The notes under the pieces are model-generated. The model was not told the origin of the DNA, searched no databases, and was given only the letters and a program-made list of their open reading frames with translations. Positions 27,212 through 35,820 of a stretch of DNA of 64,000 nucleotides are shown here, piece by piece. The stretch is from contig NZ_CP033917.1 of assembly GCF_003815655.1 (NCBI RefSeq), forward strand, positions 2,046,001 to 2,110,000, written 5' to 3'. The position numbers and the translations under genes are program-made. Source of the stretch: Chryseobacterium sp. G0201 (lineage in GTDB: Bacteria > Bacteroidota > Bacteroidia > Flavobacteriales > Weeksellaceae). Each line of letters opens with the position of its first letter. The stretch's first letter is position 1.

Positions 27212-30200
27212 TTACAAATAAATCAACTGAGTTCTTAAAACCTTTCTTCCCAAATGTTCCAAAACATTTTTATATCGTTCAATCTGTCGATCATTCTTCG
27301 CCGTTTCTTCACCGGTCTTGAAATCAACAATAATATACCCTTCACTACCTTTTAAAATTCGGTCGGGTCTGTAGATTCGGCTTTCTCCATTTTCTGAGAT
27401 CATGATATCCTGTTCATTGATCACTTCCCATTTTTCATCAAAAAACTCTGAATACGTATTAACGATCTCTTCTAGAGTTTGCTGAATGTCATTTTTTTCT
27501 TCCACGGTAATTTGTCCTTCCAAAAGATAACTTTCAAGAACTTTTGCAATATCTTTTTCGGTATTAATTTTTGATAATAATTCGTGAACAAAAAGACCAA
27601 TTCTCACTTTCTCGTTTCGAACCTGATAATTTTTCGATGGAGTAGCAATTTTTACGGAAGTACTTTTTTCATTGATATTTTTAAGATTCTCAATATTTTT
27701 TGTTTTGAAAGATGAAGTTTTATCTTTCGAATACTTTTTCAGCATTTCGGGCTTCACTTCGTATAGATCAAACTCGTCACTTTCATTGATATTTTTAGTT
27801 TGAAGAAATTCTAAAAGCTCCAAATTGTTGGAGGTTTTGTTTGCTTTTTGCAGATAGAAAAATAATTGCTCAACAGGTCGGGTAGTAGCAACATATTGCA
27901 GACAAAGCCTGTCGACAAGGTTTTTGTAAGAATTTTGTTTGTTGAATTTCTCAATTTCCTGATCGTAAACTTCAAGATTTTTACTGAACTGATTGATATT
28001 AACAGACTTCAAAGCTTCATCACTGTTTGTTTCAAACCAGTTGGTAAATTCACTGTCACGGTTCTTATTCATCATCGGAATAAAAACGATGGGGAACTCC
28101 AATCCTTTAGATTTGTGGATCGTCATGATCTGGATCGCATCAATATTTTCCGAAGCCTGAATGGTGTAGGTAGAAGCTTCTTCATCCCAATATTTCAAAA
28201 ATTCTTTGGTACTGGCTCCTGCATTTTGTGTGAAGTTGAAAAGCATTTCTAAAAAGTTCAGAAGAAAATCGGTTTCTTTGTTTTCAAGGGAAAATTCGTT
28301 GACGTAATATTCTACAAAATTATATAAGTTAAATTTCGGAAAATTATCCTGCTTTAATTGTAAAGAATAGGTCTGCTGAAGAAATTGTAAAATTTCCTCA
28401 TGCGTTTCAATATCCAGAATTTCCTTCATTTGTAGTGTGAAATCCGGCATACTGATTCTTCCTAATGTATTCAGATGATACATCATCATGATTAGATTAG
28501 GTTTGTTTTTCGGGTTGATTTCCCATTTCAAAAATTCAATGACAGCCTGTAAAGTATTCGATAATTCTAAGGTTAATCCTTTATCAGAAATGGTTTTGAT
28601 ATTCGTCTCTTCACCACGATAATTGACTTTCAGATTCCCCAGTTTTTGAGAATAACTGAAAATATCAAAATTTCCACGGCAGAGAATCGTAATATCAGAA
28701 AACTTAAAACCATTATTCAGACATTCCTGAATATCTGTCTTCATCCTTTCGGAAGTATCGTTGTAAAAATCTTCGTTGGTGAGATTTTCAATAAGATTTA
28801 CTTTAACGCGGCCTTCATTGATGGATTTGGCGTTTTGTTCGGCATCGGTTCCGAAAATATTTTTATGTTCTTCTTCAAGATTTCTAGAATGATATTCGTA
28901 TAATTCGTTATTAAACTGAACAATATTCTTTGCACTTCGCCAGTTGTCTTTTAAAACAAGTAACTGTGCTTCTTTAGGAGAAATTTCTTTTTTATTGATA
29001 ATATCGAGCATTAATTTACTTTCTCCACCACGGAATCGGTAAATACTCTGCTTCGGATCTCCCACCAACGTAAAAGAAGTATTTTCCGTTGAAACGCTGT
29101 GATCTCTTAACGGAACAAAATTCTGCCACTGAAGCTCAGAAGTATCCTGAAATTCATCAAAGAAATAATGCTGGAACTGTGAACCTACTTTTTCATAAAT
29201 AAAAGCTGAAGGCTCGTTTTTAAGATTTTCGTTAATTAAAATATTAAATTTTGAAAGCAAAACAAGATCATTCTCATCTTCAATTTTTTTCAATTCATCC
29301 TGAATATCTTTATTAACCTTCAAAGGTAGTAAAGCTGATAAAATTTTCTCTTTTTTCTGAGTTTCGATGAATAAAAGAATCAATTGCATTCTGTTTTCCA
29401 GCAATTGCTCTAGAATTTCAAAAATTTCAGATTCTTTACTTTTAGATTTTGCAGAAGCCCCTTTTCGGTAATTATTCACAACAGATTCTTCCTGCGTCGT
29501 CGGGAACGGGAATCCTGCTCTTTTTTGATTGTAAAAATCTAAAACTTTGGTAAAAAATCCTCCAATTCCATTTTTTCCCTGTGCAAAATCCTCGATCTCA
29601 ATATTTCTTGATTTAAATAATTCGATTGATTTTGTTGCAACCTCTAAAGAATGTTTTTTATTGAAAATTATCTCTTTTCGGATCGTATTTTTTATACTTT
29701 CATAATTCGTATCATCAAAGCTTTTGTTACTTTTAAGATGCTCATAATGAATGTCTTTTACAAACTCTTTTGCAGAGTCGTAAAGGTTTTTATTAAGGTT
29801 GATTCTTTCGTTGTTTTCAAGGCTGTAGTCTACATAATCCATAAAAGAATTAGAAATAGACTCATTTTCACCGATCTGGTCAAGCATTTTGTCTACAGCT
29901 TCGATCAAAAAAGGTTCTGCATCAATTTCAAGATTAAAATTTTTCGCCAAACCCAATTCATAAGAGAAACTTCTTACCAATCGGGAGTTGAAACGGTCAA
30001 TCGTTCCAATATTTAAAGTAGAATAATTGTGAAGGACATAATCTAACATTTTTTTAGAACGGACATGCAATTCGTCGATCGTTATTCTTAATCCTTGTTC
30101 TTCAAATGCTTTTTGAATATTTTTTAAATCTGTATTTGTCGCAAAAGTATCTCCGGCAAAATTATTCAACCAGGATAAAATCCTTTCCTTCATTTCATTG

Positions 30201-30352
30201 GCAGCCTTATTGGTGAAGGTCAAAGCCAATATATTTCTGATGGCGTGTTGCTGGTTAGGATACCGAAGACAGATCATCAAAAGTCTCTGAACCAAGGCGT
30301 AAGTTTTCCCTGAGCCTGCAGAAGCATTGATTACTGTGTAAGAATTTTGCAT
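27212..30352 (-). CDS. UvrD/RecB-type helicase-nuclease (AddA-like)
   Basis: A 1046-residue SF1 ATPase for double-strand break processing. Walker A is NASAGSGKTYALV at residues 9-21, followed by LALTFTNKAANEMKERIL (motif Ia). DEFQDTSELQWQNF is motif II, VGDPKQSIYRFRGGE motif III, MTIHKSKGLEFPIVF motif V and YVATTRPVEQLFF motif VI. Near the C-terminus, IVDFKTGEE and YRPDRIL give the PD-(D/E)XK nuclease of the AddA/RecB type. It pairs in other bacteria with AddB; no partner gene is seen in the window. It is convergent with the frameshifted gene and divergent from the CarboxypepD_reg cluster. Confidence 0.9.
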   Translation of the reverse strand: MQNSYTVINASAGSGKTYALVQRLLMICLRYPNQQHAIRNILALTFTNKAANEMKERILSWLNNFAGDTFATNTDLKNIQKAFEEQGLRITIDELHVRSKKMLDYVLHNYSTLNIGTIDRFNSRLVRSFSYELGLAKNFNLEIDAEPFLIEAVDKMLDQIGENESISNSFMDYVDYSLENNERINLNKNLYDSAKEFVKDIHYEHLKSNKSFDDTNYESIKNTIRKEIIFNKKHSLEVATKSIELFKSRNIEIEDFAQGKNGIGGFFTKVLDFYNQKRAGFPFPTTQEESVVNNYRKGASAKSKSKESEIFEILEQLLENRMQLILLFIETQKKEKILSALLPLKVNKDIQDELKKIEDENDLVLLSKFNILINENLKNEPSAFIYEKVGSQFQHYFFDEFQDTSELQWQNFVPLRDHSVSTENTSFTLVGDPKQSIYRFRGGESKLMLDIINKKEISPKEAQLLVLKDNWRSAKNIVQFNNELYEYHSRNLEEEHKNIFGTDAEQNAKSINEGRVKVNLIENLTNEDFYNDTSERMKTDIQECLNNGFKFSDITILCRGNFDIFSYSQKLGNLKVNYRGEETNIKTISDKGLTLELSNTLQAVIEFLKWEINPKNKPNLIMMMYHLNTLGRISMPDFTLQMKEILDIETHEEILQFLQQTYSLQLKQDNFPKFNLYNFVEYYVNEFSLENKETDFLLNFLEMLFNFTQNAGASTKEFLKYWDEEASTYTIQASENIDAIQIMTIHKSKGLEFPIVFIPMMNKNRDSEFTNWFETNSDEALKSVNINQFSKNLEVYDQEIEKFNKQNSYKNLVDRLCLQYVATTRPVEQLFFYLQKANKTSNNLELLEFLQTKNINESDEFDLYEVKPEMLKKYSKDKTSSFKTKNIENLKNINEKSTSVKIATPSKNYQVRNEKVRIGLFVHELLSKINTEKDIAKVLESYLLEGQITVEEKNDIQQTLEEIVNTYSEFFDEKWEVINEQDIMISENGESRIYRPDRILKGSEGYIIVDFKTGEETAKNDRQIERYKNVLEHLGRKVLRTQLIYL

Positions 30353-30509
30353 TTTTTTGAAAGAATTGAGAGTGCAAGTTAGCTAATTTTTAAGTGAAAT
30401 TTTAACAAATTCAATTCGCTATTTAACAATTTAGAAATAGAAAATTCACAAAAATTTCCTAAAACGCGTTAACTGTGGTTAAACTTATTAAATACAGTGA
30501 AAATAGCTT

Positions 30510-30517
30510 TAGTTTTG
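30510..30517 (+). promoter_or_regulatory. Bacteroidota-type -7 element
   Basis: TAGTTTTG fits TAnnTTTG. It lies 20 bases before the GTG of the first CarboxypepD_reg-like gene, giving a leader of about 15 bases. Confidence 0.6.
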
Positions 30518-30536
30518 CATTATAAAAAAACTTTCC

Positions 30537-31283
30537 GTGAAATTTAAACTACTTTTTTTATTATTTACTATATTTTTCATCCATATCAATGCTCAGGATT
30601 ATATTTTTGGGAAGATATCTTCTGAAGAAAATATTGAGATGGCTGATGTTACGGTCATCAATATCCGAACTGATGAAAGGGTTTTAACAAATCGGGACGG
30701 ACATTTTATGGTCTTTGGAAGACTGGGCGATGAACTCCGTTTTGTGAAATCCGGTTATGAAAGACTTAATAAAAAGGTGACCCAAGAAAATATAAGTTCT
30801 TCCATCAATATTACTTTAATAAGATCTGCTGCATTAATTGCTGAGATTGAAATAAAAAAAGGCCTCACCGGAGATATAAAAATTGATTCTAAAAATCTTA
30901 ATCCTCCAAGAAAAGTTGAGAAGTTAAAAAGTGATCTGGCGGTTTATATGTCTCAAAAATCAGATCCAAGACTTCTGGCAGCAAGAGCCGGAGAGTTTGT
31001 TCAACCCAAAGGACAAGGTTTTTCTATCGGAAAGATTAAAAATAAATGGGATGATGTAGATTTTATGGATTATCTTACAAAGGCATTGGGTGAGCGATAT
31101 TTTACAGATCTTAAAATAGATAAAGCACTGACTCAGAATTTTATTTATTATGTTTTTGCAGGCGGTTTTGAGAGAAAAAACATCTTAAAATATGGATATT
31201 GCAGTGATGCGGATCTGTACAGATTCCAACGATTTGTTTTAACGAGAATTTCGTCTTATCGTGCTCCTCAAACCCAAAAATAA
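30537..31283 (+). CDS. Secreted CarboxypepD_reg-like protein, tandem copy 1
   Basis: A 248-residue protein starting with GTG at 30537. A signal peptide (LLFLLFTIFFIHINAQ) leads into a beta-sandwich domain of the carboxypeptidase D regulatory-like type over about residues 20-100 (GKISSEENIEMADVTVINI, GDELRFVKSGYERLNKK, NITLIRSA). Then comes a helical C-terminal half with no catalytic motif. It is the first of three paralogues in a row (13 and 5 bases between them) and shares with them the sequence order (V)RFVK.GY.R..K, LTGD and a Lys/Asp-rich linker. These domains often act as accessory or sensing modules of TonB-dependent systems, but no receptor is nearby. Function is unknown. Confidence 0.7.
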   Translation: MKFKLLFLLFTIFFIHINAQDYIFGKISSEENIEMADVTVINIRTDERVLTNRDGHFMVFGRLGDELRFVKSGYERLNKKVTQENISSSINITLIRSAALIAEIEIKKGLTGDIKIDSKNLNPPRKVEKLKSDLAVYMSQKSDPRLLAARAGEFVQPKGQGFSIGKIKNKWDDVDFMDYLTKALGERYFTDLKIDKALTQNFIYYVFAGGFERKNILKYGYCSDADLYRFQRFVLTRISSYRAPQTQK

Positions 31284-31296
31284 ATCCTTTTAACAG

Positions 31297-32091
31297 ATGA
31301 AAAAGACACTTTTTCTAATCTTCATGTTTTTATTTGAATCTATATTTTCTCAACAGAAAATTACAGGTAAGGTGGTTGATGAGAATAATATTAATCTGAA
31401 TTCTGTTTTAATTGTAAATATTTCCAGTAATAAAAGTGCTCACAGTGATTCTTCCGGACAGTTTATGATCGAAGCTCAGGAAAATGATGAAGTCCGTTTT
31501 GTAAAAGATGGATATTATCGTACTGATAAAAAGATCACAAATGGAAATATAAATACTCCTTTTAATGTAACGCTTTTAAGAGCTGAAACTTTGATTCCGG
31601 AAGTTAAAATTACCTATAAACCTACCGGAAATCTTGAAAAAGACAGTAAATATTTTGATGGTTCAAGAAAAATTGCTTCTTTGAATTCTACAATGGAAAA
31701 ATATATGAAGAGTCCGTTAAATGAAGCTTTACCGGATAATTCGATTTCAAAAACCTTTAAAGGTCATGACTTCAGCGCGGGGCAAGTTGACATGGTAAAG
31801 CTAATAGGCTCTGCAATAGGTTTAGTAAAAAAAGCAACTCAGCCTAAAATTACAAAACCAGATTATTTTGAAAGCCGGAATTTTATCAATAAACTCAAAA
31901 CAGAAATAGATCTAGGTTTTCTTAAACAATATGGAATGACGGAGGAGCAGATTGATAAGTTCTTGCTGTATGCTAATGATACAAGGGGACTGGCAAAAAA
32001 TTACAGAAAAGACTTCAACAAACAGACTGTTGAAACTGAATTGAGAATAGCTTTTGCATTATACAAGAAAACTGAAAAAGTAGGAAATTAA
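31297..32091 (+). CDS. Secreted CarboxypepD_reg-like protein, tandem copy 2
   Basis: A 264-residue protein with ATG start and signal peptide (LFLIFMFLFESIFSQ). The N-terminal domain (GKVVDENNINLNSVLIVNI, DEVRFVKDGYYRTDKK, NVTLLRAETLIPEV) is clearly homologous to the genes on both sides. The C-terminal half diverges: it contains FSAGQVDMVKLIGSAIGLV, a hydrophobic stretch that could insert in a membrane or pack as a helix. It begins 13 bases after copy 1. Function unknown. Confidence 0.7.
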   Translation: MKKTLFLIFMFLFESIFSQQKITGKVVDENNINLNSVLIVNISSNKSAHSDSSGQFMIEAQENDEVRFVKDGYYRTDKKITNGNINTPFNVTLLRAETLIPEVKITYKPTGNLEKDSKYFDGSRKIASLNSTMEKYMKSPLNEALPDNSISKTFKGHDFSAGQVDMVKLIGSAIGLVKKATQPKITKPDYFESRNFINKLKTEIDLGFLKQYGMTEEQIDKFLLYANDTRGLAKNYRKDFNKQTVETELRIAFALYKKTEKVGN

Positions 32092-32096
32092 AAATA

Positions 32097-32906
32097 GTGA
32101 AGCTCAATAATAAATATACATTTTTATCAGACTGGAAAAAAGTTCTTCTGATCCTAATATTTTTGTGTAATTACATGTTTTCTCAGGAAACAGTTACAGG
32201 AAAAATTACTGATGATAATGATATTAATCTTGGCTCCGTTACGGTAATTAACATTTCGACAGATCAAAAAGTATATACCAATTCTCAGGGTGAATTTTCT
32301 ATTGAAGCCTTTAATAACAATGAATTAAGATTTGTAAGAGCAGGCTATGAAAGAGTCTCCAAAAGAGTATTGACAGACGGAATAAATTCTCAATTATTTA
32401 TCACACTAGTTAAAATTCCGGAAGAGATAGAAGAGGTTAAAGTTACCAAAAGATTGACCGGCGATTTGGCCGATGATTCCAGAGCTGTTGCGAAAATAGA
32501 TAAGGACGAAATTGTTCAGCAAGCAGTCGGGCTTCCGCAGCCTATCGGTAAAATGAGGGAAAAACCTGCAGAAGTGAAAAGCGTTTTGCTTCCAATGCTT
32601 TTAGGAAATCTTAATGTGCAAGGCGTTTATGATCTGGTAAGTGGAAAAGCAAGAAGACAAAAACGTCAATATCGATATGATGATCTGCAGGAGCATATTA
32701 TGTGGATCCGTAAGAGAGTTGATGATGATTATTTTACAAAAGCAGGAATTCCTGCTGAAAGAATTTCGGAATTTATAGAATTTTCTTTTCTCACAAAGCC
32801 TCACACGAGAACCTACGTTAAAGCCAAAAACCTGTCCGGAGTGTTATTAAGCCTTGAAGAAGTAATCCCTCTTTATGCAGAAAGATTAAAGCAAATTAAG
32901 CAATAA
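32097..32906 (+). CDS. Secreted CarboxypepD_reg-like protein, tandem copy 3
   Basis: A 269-residue protein starting with GTG at 32097, five bases after copy 2. After a somewhat longer signal region (WKKVLLILIFLCNYMFSQ) comes the shared domain (GKITDDNDINLGSVTVINI, NELRFVRAGYERVSKR, ITLVKIPEEIEEVKV, RLTGDLADDSRAV). The C-terminal half is helical with LLPMLLGNLNVQGVYDLVSG and basic repeats. The three genes are most likely one operon that arose by duplication. Function unknown. Confidence 0.7.
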   Translation: MKLNNKYTFLSDWKKVLLILIFLCNYMFSQETVTGKITDDNDINLGSVTVINISTDQKVYTNSQGEFSIEAFNNNELRFVRAGYERVSKRVLTDGINSQLFITLVKIPEEIEEVKVTKRLTGDLADDSRAVAKIDKDEIVQQAVGLPQPIGKMREKPAEVKSVLLPMLLGNLNVQGVYDLVSGKARRQKRQYRYDDLQEHIMWIRKRVDDDYFTKAGIPAERISEFIEFSFLTKPHTRTYVKAKNLSGVLLSLEEVIPLYAERLKQIKQ

Positions 32907-32989
32907 TTTAAATGTTAAAAAAATCTTAAATTTTCGGAATAGAAATTGATATAATTATAGAATTAAAATTAATCAAATTCACGATTTTT

Positions 32990-33724
32990 ATGAATAAAAA
33001 CATTCTTGCAATTGCGGTTGCATCTTTAGGCTTCATTATTGGTCTTGGACTTTTAGGAAGTGCTATTAAAAATAGAAATAAATCTGAAAATACTATTTCT
33101 ATTACTGGTTTAGGTACGAAACAATTCACTTCCGATTTAATTACTTGGTCGGGAAGTTTTTCTAAAAATAATGCCGATCTGAAATCTGCTTATGATGAAT
33201 TGGCGATGGACAGAAAAGTGATCAACGATTATCTTATTTCAAAAGGTATCAAACAAAGTGAGATCGTTTTTTCTTCGGTAGATATTCAGAAGCAGTTTAG
33301 AAATTATACGGACTCAAATGGAAATAATGTACAAGGAGAATTTTCGGGATATAGTCTGACGCAGAAAGTTTCTATTGAAAGTAAAGAAGTCGCAAAAATT
33401 GAAAACCTTTCCAGAAATATTACGGAAATTATCAACCGTGGGATAGAATTTACATCTTCTTCACCATCTTATTTTTATACAAAATTAGCGACAGTAAAGC
33501 AGGAAATGATTGCTTCTGCAACGAAAGATGCTAAAGAAAGAGCTGAAAAGATTGCAGAAAATTCTGGAAGTAAATTAGGAAATCTGAAAAAGGCGACGAT
33601 GGGAGTTATTCAAATTACAGCCCCAAATTCTAATGAAGATTATTCGTATGGCGGAACTTTTAATACTTCTTCTAAAGAAAAAGAAGCGAGTATTACGATT
33701 AAGTTGGAATATGAGGTGAATTAA
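32990..33724 (+). CDS. SIMPL domain (DUF541) protein
   Basis: A 244-residue envelope protein. One N-terminal hydrophobic segment (ILAIAVASLGFIIGLGLLGSAI) anchors or exports it. The SIMPL/DUF541 body has ISITGLGTKQFTSDLITWSGSF at its start, KGIKQSEIVFSSVDIQ in the middle and AKERAEKIAENSGSKLGNL near the end. The family is periplasmic or outer-membrane associated with no settled activity. It is transcribed with or after the tandem CarboxypepD_reg genes (83-base gap) and ends at a bidirectional terminator. Confidence 0.85.
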   Translation: MNKNILAIAVASLGFIIGLGLLGSAIKNRNKSENTISITGLGTKQFTSDLITWSGSFSKNNADLKSAYDELAMDRKVINDYLISKGIKQSEIVFSSVDIQKQFRNYTDSNGNNVQGEFSGYSLTQKVSIESKEVAKIENLSRNITEIINRGIEFTSSSPSYFYTKLATVKQEMIASATKDAKERAEKIAENSGSKLGNLKKATMGVIQITAPNSNEDYSYGGTFNTSSKEKEASITIKLEYEVN

Positions 33725-33757
33725 ATTTTCTATTAATTATCAATTGGAAAACACAAA

Positions 33758-33785
33758 AAATCCGGAGCATTAAAACTTCGGATTT
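33758..33785. terminator. Bidirectional terminator
   Basis: AAATCCGGA (33758-33766) pairs with TTCGGATTT (33777-33785, one G-U) between the convergent genes ending at 33724 and 33791. Confidence 0.75.
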
Positions 33786-33790
33786 GTATT

Positions 33791-34303
33791 TTAATGATAA
33801 ACAATATCGTAAATTTCATCTTTAACCTCCTTCAGATTTTCAGGAGAATAATTTGATAACAACCACATATCAATAGGATTTTTTCCTTCGCCGTAACTTG
33901 GCTGCACATATATTTCATCAAGAAGTTTAAAGCCATTTTTCTGATAAAATGAATAGCGTCTTTTTGCATCTTCTCCTAAATGTTCGGGTTCGATCTCTAA
34001 AATAATTCGGGGGTAATTGTCAAATAAATATCCGGTAATATGTGATCCGAATTTCTGACTTCTAAATTCTTTAAACACTTCAAAATGTTCAACAAAAACA
34101 AAGTTGCTCAATTCCCAAAGGATGAGGTAACCGATCGTTTTTGATTCGTGTAAAACAGAAATTATTTTGACATTTGAATTTTCAAAAAGCTTTATAAATT
34201 TATCCCAATCCCGTCTTTCATCCTCGGGAAAGGAGCTTGAATAGGAAGTGTAGATTTCCTGGACTCTAAAGTCGTCTGATGATGTAATCGGTAAAAATTC
34301 CAT
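33791..34303 (-). CDS. GNAT-family N-acetyltransferase
   Basis: A 170-residue protein with the GNAT layout: RRDWDKFIKLFEN, a central strand pair (ISVLHESKTIGYLILWEL), and the acetyl-CoA loop region FKEFRSQKFGSHITGYLF, followed by EPEHLGEDAKRRYSFYQKNGF. It probably acetylates a small molecule or a protein N-terminus; the substrate is not readable. It is the last gene of the minus-strand nagZ-bshA-DUF2851-PspC set, 3 bases after the PspC gene. Confidence 0.8.
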   Translation of the reverse strand: MEFLPITSSDDFRVQEIYTSYSSSFPEDERRDWDKFIKLFENSNVKIISVLHESKTIGYLILWELSNFVFVEHFEVFKEFRSQKFGSHITGYLFDNYPRIILEIEPEHLGEDAKRRYSFYQKNGFKLLDEIYVQPSYGEGKNPIDMWLLSNYSPENLKEVKDEIYDIVYH

Positions 34304-34306
34304 AGT

Positions 34307-34528
34307 TTATAAATCGAAAACGCTTGGCCTTCTTGTAATAAAAATATCTTTAATCCAAAGGGTAAACGCTAATCCTAAATAGATAAGAAAGAAAAAACCT
34401 GCCGTGGCAAAAGTAGAGTAGATAAAGAAAACCCTCAGTTTAGACACAGGAATTCCCAATTTAGCGCCCATTCTTGTAAGAACGCCAAACCATTCTCTTT
34501 CCATTTTATGGCGGATATTATCGAACAT
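34307..34528 (-). CDS. PspC-like small membrane protein
   Basis: A 73-residue protein. KLGIPVSKLRVFFIYSTFATAGFFFLIYLGLAFTL gives the PspC pattern: a short basic start region, then hydrophobic helices. PspC proteins act in envelope stress control in other bacteria, but here there is no PspA-like gene nearby. It is tightly packed between DUF2851 (12 bases) and the GNAT gene (3 bases), so it is co-transcribed with bshA. Confidence 0.65.
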   Translation of the reverse strand: MFDNIRHKMEREWFGVLTRMGAKLGIPVSKLRVFFIYSTFATAGFFFLIYLGLAFTLWIKDIFITRRPSVFDL

Positions 34529-34540
34529 TTTAGGTTTCTT

Positions 34541-35794
34541 TTAAAAGTTTAATCCAATACCGCAATTTAAGCAATTTTTTTCTTCGCAGGAATTTTTATA
34601 GTGATAAATCAGGCTCTGACTTTCCAGGGCATTTTTAGTTTTTAAACCAAGGTTTTTCCATTGATCGATGATTGAATTTTTTTCTGATGAAATGTTCGTG
34701 TAAAATTCTAAAATCTCACTAGTGATTTCTTCATTGTGATATTGATGATAAGTATATTTTAAAGGAAGAATGGAGTTTAAAATAATTAATTCAATGAAAT
34801 CTTTAGTCAAAACTTTAGGTTGATCAACTGTTGAAATTTTCCCGAAATTAAAATGATTATCCCAATATTTCGAAGCTTTTACATTCTTAAATAGTTCAAA
34901 TAATTCGACAGAACTTTTCGCAAAAATGATCTTTGAAAATAAACTGTGATGCTGATGGTAAAGATTAGCCAATTGCGACAAACGAATAGTAGGGAAATTC
35001 GGAGGTCTTAATCTTAAAAATTTAGGACGAAATTTTAAATCTGAGATATTGAATTTAGCTTTAACAAAATCAAATTCTCGCTTCCAAATTTGCATTTGGT
35101 CATCTTTTGGATTTTCCAACCAACCGGAAATCCCGAAGAATAAAGCTTCAAGCTGAGTTTCGTTCTGTTTGATTTTATTGATGATCGTGAAATCAATACT
35201 TTCTGCAATTTGTTTAAAAATAAAAGCATTTACTTTTAACCCAAAAGAGTAGGCGAGATGATGAAAAAGGACGGCTTCGAAATTATTTTTATATAATTCT
35301 AAACTTTCCTCTATCTCCAAAGATTTCTGTTCCAGTTTTTTTAGAATATTTTCCTCATGAAAATGGATCGGAATTTTAGTCTGATCAAAAATATTTTCGC
35401 AGGGAATAAATTGATTTTCACTGACCAATTTTTCATATTTCCAGAGAATATTTTCATCGATGAAACTTTTTAATTCCAGTGTTGGAATATTTTTATTTTT
35501 CAGTTCATCAATATCAGCATCGTTTTGAAAAACAACGTGAAGAATAATGTTTTGGTAATTGGGATCTATAGAATGATTATGAAATATCCAGTCGGAGGAT
35601 TTTACGTGAAGCTCGATATTTCCTGCAAAAATTACATTGTTGATTTTAATTTTCGCCAATAAAAAATCGGGTCCGGAATCGGTATTCCATTTGCCGAAAT
35701 CTAATATTTCAACGGAATTTCCTTCAATATCCTTGAAGTCAAAATGTTTGAAAATCTTAAAGTTCCAAAGATATTGAAGTAGTTTTTCCGTCAT
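34541..35794 (-). CDS. DUF2851 family protein
   Basis: A 417-residue protein of the DUF2851 family, common in Bacteroidota and of unknown activity. Recognisable parts are LQYLWNFKIFKHFDF at the start, NTDSGPDFLLAKIKIN, GNIELHVKSSDW, and the C-terminal cluster CEEKNCLNCGIG, which looks metal-binding. The N-terminal GPDF and GNIELHVKSSDW segments resemble a PD-(D/E)XK nuclease-like core; that is inference. It is 26 bases downstream of bshA on the same strand. Confidence 0.8.
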   Translation of the reverse strand: MTEKLLQYLWNFKIFKHFDFKDIEGNSVEILDFGKWNTDSGPDFLLAKIKINNVIFAGNIELHVKSSDWIFHNHSIDPNYQNIILHVVFQNDADIDELKNKNIPTLELKSFIDENILWKYEKLVSENQFIPCENIFDQTKIPIHFHEENILKKLEQKSLEIEESLELYKNNFEAVLFHHLAYSFGLKVNAFIFKQIAESIDFTIINKIKQNETQLEALFFGISGWLENPKDDQMQIWKREFDFVKAKFNISDLKFRPKFLRLRPPNFPTIRLSQLANLYHQHHSLFSKIIFAKSSVELFELFKNVKASKYWDNHFNFGKISTVDQPKVLTKDFIELIILNSILPLKYTYHQYHNEEITSEILEFYTNISSEKNSIIDQWKNLGLKTKNALESQSLIYHYKNSCEEKNCLNCGIGLNF

Positions 35795-35820
35795 GAGTGT
35801 CTTACAAATATAGCTGACTG

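Noticed and set aside
27866..30016. Plus-strand ORFs of 85-128 codons inside the helicase gene
   Set aside because: They are shadows of the well-supported 1046-residue helicase-nuclease on the minus strand.
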